Shown piece after piece: positions 55,801-57,442 of a stretch of 57,442 nucleotides of DNA. Below the pieces are notes generated by a model. The model was not told the DNA's origin. It did no database searches and worked only from the letters and a program-made list of their open reading frames with translations. The DNA comes from an uncultured Prevotella sp. Its GTDB lineage: Bacteria; Bacteroidota; Bacteroidia; Bacteroidales; Bacteroidaceae. The stretch covers positions 1 to 57,442 of the forward strand of contig ONLG01000007.1 of assembly GCA_900318625.1 (NCBI GenBank), in the 5' to 3' direction. A program made the translations under genes and the position numbers. The first letter of the stretch is position 1, and every line of letters begins with the position of its first letter.

Positions 55801-56176
55801 TTGTCTGCACGCGAAACCTGTTGTAGTTGTGAAGAAGCAAATGAAGAGCCGTGTCCGCATTATTGACAATAATGTTTTCGGGAAGCCCTGTCATGCCTTT
55901 GATGGCCGACAGGTATGGCTTAGAGTCGTCGAGACGTCTTGAAATACCATAAAGCTGACTGACGATTCGCATTTTCATTTCCTCAGTAGCTTTGTTTGTA
56001 AACGTCACTGCCAATATGTTTTCATACTGGTAAGGGTTGCTTACAAGCAGGGCGATATATTCCGTTGCCAGAGTGAAAGTCTTACCAGAACCTGCACTGG
56101 CTTTATATACAGTAAGATTGGCAGGGGGCTTTATCATAGTTCCACTGCTTTGTTTATCCAATACTTTATTTATCAT
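52847..56176 (-). CDS. AddA-like helicase-nuclease subunit
   Basis: A 1109-residue UvrD-type helicase with a C-terminal nuclease. Walker A: YKASAGSGKTFTLA; motif II IDEFQDTSELQ; GDVKQSIYRWRGG; TTNYRS; motif V LTIHRSKGMEFPVV; motif VI NLLYVGFTRAR. The nuclease site is RPDRV (Asp1051) and VVVDFKFGK (Asp1064, Lys1066). Together with the AddB-like subunit it should process double-strand ends and hand over to RecA. ATG 56176 (MINKVLDKQ) or ATG 56137 (MIKPPANL) are both possible. Divergent from ugd. Confidence 0.88.
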   Translation of the reverse strand: MINKVLDKQSSGTMIKPPANLTVYKASAGSGKTFTLATEYIALLVSNPYQYENILAVTFTNKATEEMKMRIVSQLYGISRRLDDSKPYLSAIKGMTGLPENIIVNNADTALHLLLHNYNRFRVQTIDSFFQMVFRNLARELELTPNLKIEIRDEEIGEKAVDELIERLDEKSQVLRWIRSFISQKIADNKSWNVISLLKSFGKNIFKDYYKEHSDELDSLMADDKFTENYIKALRQIVRSYDENIRQRADKIIDCFREHGLDDIELFSYKRTGLLAYIYKVASGNFDGSPTSPRIQSFVDDPTKWPAKKCGREDEIIQLARQRLHTELVELEQTRCNGWPLCQSARLVMDNISQLRLLHAIASTVDEINKDKNRFQLSNTQTLLHSLIKDSDSPFVFEKTGANLRHIMIDEFQDTSELQWENFLVLLRNCLAQSDSHNLLVGDVKQSIYRWRGGNWRLLNTIEQQFRPEQIQLCPLTTNYRSARKVVEFNNNFFTIAAKITAAELQDQGISQADELLKAYSEESLVQKVARNDMEGYVSIELLPAEEYEEQMAQRLLAAIDSVMAAGVAAKDITIITRNNRELETAGKLLMSERPDLKVVSSEAFRLDSSLAVGIIVDAMRLLSHPDDMITRARLVKLYQNNVLGHGLTDTELLLADGMNTFLPEGFLGNEQLAAMPLMDLTDALYSLFCLERLDGQNEYVCKFQDVLSEFISSNAPTIGQFLDEWDETLHKKAIQCGSNDGITLLTIHRSKGMEFPVVIMPWCDWQLEKSELIWCGRKEEDPFNRLPIMPITFSRPKMLNTVFEDDYRNEHFQNMVDNMNLLYVGFTRARHTLIVIGKRQKESKTKSRTSAEASGNRSKLIENVLPQLHDNMSESTLEGADDKTESLLFTIGKPYEASANAEGNRQTSNVFLAPQRSVDVQVETFATPLHFRQSNRSREFAKPEETSDESAVSYVTMGNILHRIFSAIRTREDIEPQLQQLQFEGVIAENMPDADTLRNKIYSALENPTAQRWFSHEWKLYNECSIILPSNGQGGSAADGSKTVKEYRPDRVMTHDGETVVVDFKFGKPFAGYANQVKGYMNLLRQMGHDKVKGYLWYVLLGEIVEVE

Positions 56177-56268
56177 AATGCCGATTAGCTGCTATCTGAG
56201 CATGAAAGAATAGTTCCAATTGCTTCATATAAATTATTTAATTAAGCCTTTATAAGGCATATTAGTTT

Positions 56269-56334
56269 GTAATATGACTCATATTGCTCAGTAATATGAG
56301 TCATATTGTTCGATAATACTACTCATATTACTTT
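56269..56334. repeat. Array D: AT-rich 22-bp palindromic units
   Basis: Three consecutive 22-bp units at 56269-56290, 56291-56312 and 56313-56334. Units 1 and 2 hold AATATGA-C/G-TCATATT, a perfect odd palindrome; unit 3 is degenerate. The preceding 22 bases (56247-56268) hold another small palindrome, GCCTT-TAT-AAGGC. Same period as arrays A-C but unrelated sequence. It lies upstream of the AddA-like gene and of ugd. Confidence 0.75.
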
Positions 56335-56436
56335 TCGATTACAGTCTGCTCTCACTTTCATGGGTATTATTTGTTTGCGGTTCCGTTATGCAAATATAGA
56401 ACATTTTTGCCTTATCCTTTAATTTAGAGCAACTAT

Positions 56437-56468
56437 TTTGATTGTTTGACAAAATTTATGTACCTTTG
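56437..56468 (+). promoter_or_regulatory. Promoter of ugd / its leader RNA
   Basis: TTTG (56437-56440), 20 bases, then TACCTTTG (56461-56468): full consensus. Transcription should start near 56475, about 250 bases before the ugd ATG. Confidence 0.8.
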
Positions 56469-56474
56469 CACTCT

Positions 56475-56726
56475 ATAAAAACAACACCAAATAACAATTC
56501 TGCGAAAAGACTGACAGTATAAAATCACTTCAACCTAAAGTGTTTTTTATTGGAAACTTTTCTAAAGTGGAAAGGTTGATTTGGCTGGAAACGTGTATCG
56601 GGTGACACAATATTTCTTTACATTATCGATGTAAAGAGGTACTTTTATATTCTTTCGTAAACATCTGATGCTCAATTGTTTCCACCAGAAAAGACCTTTC
56701 GCAGAATATCAAAACATTAAATCAAT
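56475..56726 (+). ncRNA. Long structured leader of ugd (candidate regulatory RNA)
   Basis: ATTCTGCGAAA (56497-56507) and TTTCGCAGAAT (56697-56707) form a perfect 11-bp stem enclosing 189 bases. Inside are GGAAAC (56587-56592) with GTTTCC (56678-56683), GTGT/ACAC (56593-56596, 56605-56608) and the perfect hairpin CTTTACAT-TATCG-ATGTAAAG (56616-56636). CACTT (56526-56530) can pair with AAGTG at 56538-56542 or at 56565-56569, and CAACCT (56531-56536) with AGGTTG (56573-56578), so alternative folds are possible. No reading frame of note. It could be a riboswitch-like leader or an independent structured RNA such as a 6S-type RNA. Confidence 0.55.
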
Positions 56727-57442
56727 ATGAAGATAGCAGTAGCAGGAACCGGCTATGTAGGCTTATCGATAGCCACATTGCTCAGTCAGCACCACGAGGT
56801 GACAGCTGTAGACATCATTCCCGAGAAGGTTGACATGATCAACAATCGCCGCTCGCCCATCGTTGACCGCGAGATTGAAGACTTCTTGGCTAACAAGAAG
56901 CTTAATCTTCATGCAACTCTCGATGCCGAAAAGGCATATAGCGAGGCTGAATATGTGGTTATTGCCACTCCCACAAACTACGACAGCAAGAAAAATTTCT
57001 TCGACACAAGTGCTGTTGAAGCTGTCATTGAACTTGTGATGAGGTGCAATCCAAAAGCAATAATGGTCATAAAGTCCACCATACCAGTGGGATTTACAGC
57101 CGGAATACGTAAGCGCACAGGAAGCAGCAACATCATTTTCTCGCCGGAATTTCTCCGTGAGAGCCGTGCTCTTTACGACAACCTCTACCCCAGCCGCATC
57201 ATCGTAGGCACAGACCTCACCGACAAGCGCCTTGTCGCAGCCGCCGAAAAATTTGCAGCCTTGTTGCAGGAAGGAGCCATTAAGGATAATATCGACACAC
57301 TCCTGATGGGCTTCACTGAAGCCGAGGCCGTGAAGCTGTTTGCCAACACTTATCTTGCATTGCGAGTGAGCTACTTCAACGAGCTCGACACCTATGCCGA
57401 GATGAAAGGGCTTGACACCCAGCAGATTATCAACGGCGTATG
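56727..57442 (+). CDS. ugd: UDP-glucose 6-dehydrogenase, N-terminal part (runs off window end)
   Basis: First 238 codons of a nucleotide-sugar dehydrogenase that oxidises UDP-glucose to UDP-glucuronate for capsule or exopolysaccharide. The Rossmann NAD motif is [28 protein letters not shown] and [11 protein letters not shown] are conserved; [24 protein letters not shown] is the substrate-binding block; [19 protein letters not shown] carries the catalytic-domain Lys/Asn. The catalytic Cys is beyond the window end. Preceded by a long structured leader and a strong promoter. Confidence 0.93.
   Translation, partial: MKIAVAGTGYVGLSIATLLSQHHEVTAVDIIPEKVDMINNRRSPIVDREIEDFLANKKLNLHATLDAEKAYSEAEYVVIATPTNYDSKKNFFDTSAVEAVIELVMRCNPKAIMVIKSTIPVGFTAGIRKRTGSSNIIFSPEFLRESRALYDNLYPSRIIVGTDLTDKRLVAAAEKFAALLQEGAIKDNIDTLLMGFTEAEAVKLFANTYLALRVSYFNELDTYAEMKGLDTQQIINGV

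Overview
The window is a stretch of chromosome from a member of the Bacteroidales, most likely Prevotella or a close relative. The evidence is the promoter type (a -7 box TAnnTTTG, often with TTTG about 19-23 bases upstream, seen before many genes), the near absence of Shine-Dalgarno sites outside the nqr operon, many Bacteroidetes-type secreted lipoproteins, an animal/fungal-type (GT3) glycogen synthase beside an alpha-glucan phosphorylase, an Nqr sodium pump, luxS, and hisG-hisD-hisC in that order. Most of the window is housekeeping sequence. I see no phage, insertion sequence, CRISPR array, tRNA or rRNA.

Layout. 1-2496 (minus): N-terminal part of a TamB/AsmA-like envelope protein. 2673-8369: complete nqrABCDEF operon, closed by a hairpin terminator. 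8370-8692: intergenic array of 22-bp units. 8693-12233: luxS, an orphan solute-binding lipoprotein and a TPR protein, ending at a shared terminator facing proS. 12280-15082 (minus): proS and pheS. 15196-17866: lipoprotein, murB and a metallo-beta-lactamase-fold hydrolase with overlapping ends. 17955-22215 (minus): TerB-like protein, acidic glycine-rich protein, metallophosphoesterase, TPR protein, def, ruvX and a SPOR lipoprotein. 22423-23438: small envelope-stress-like trio (YtxH, holin-3_6, basic protein). 23522-24298: M15-like peptidase. 24295-29152 (minus): O-acetylation cassette (SGNH, MBOAT and two DHHW proteins). 29340-36161: menA, glycogen synthase, glucan phosphorylase and a beta-barrel protein. 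36207-40296: DUF3667 protein, a secreted protein, ThiE-like protein, prs and a TlpA-like thioredoxin. 40297-40922: 626-bp non-coding region. 40923-42071 (minus): MltF-like lytic transglycosylase. 42166-45780: hisGDC plus a lipoprotein. 45905-49831: OmpA-like lipoprotein, mtgA and a UvrD/PcrA helicase. 49834-56176 (minus): AddB-like and AddA-like recombination nuclease subunits. 56727-end: start of a UDP-glucose dehydrogenase gene behind a long structured leader.

Functional themes: sodium-based respiration (Nqr) with menaquinone synthesis (menA); cell-wall building and remodelling (murB, mtgA, MltF-like, M15-like, SPOR protein); exopolysaccharide modification and precursor supply (O-acetylation cassette, ugd); glycogen metabolism; DNA repair (PcrA, AddAB, RuvX).

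The most unusual content is non-coding. Three intergenic loci (8469-8566, 30331-30428, 40479-40576) carry the same architecture: exactly four 22-bp imperfect palindromes followed by the tail AAGTTTACGG, with constant arms and 7-base centres drawn from a small related set. A second, AT-rich family with the same 22-bp period (core AATATGASTCATATT) lies at 56269-56334 and 13873-13894. The approximately 250-base leader of ugd has an 11-bp perfect closing stem and nested or alternative helices, and looks like a cis-regulatory or free-standing structured RNA.
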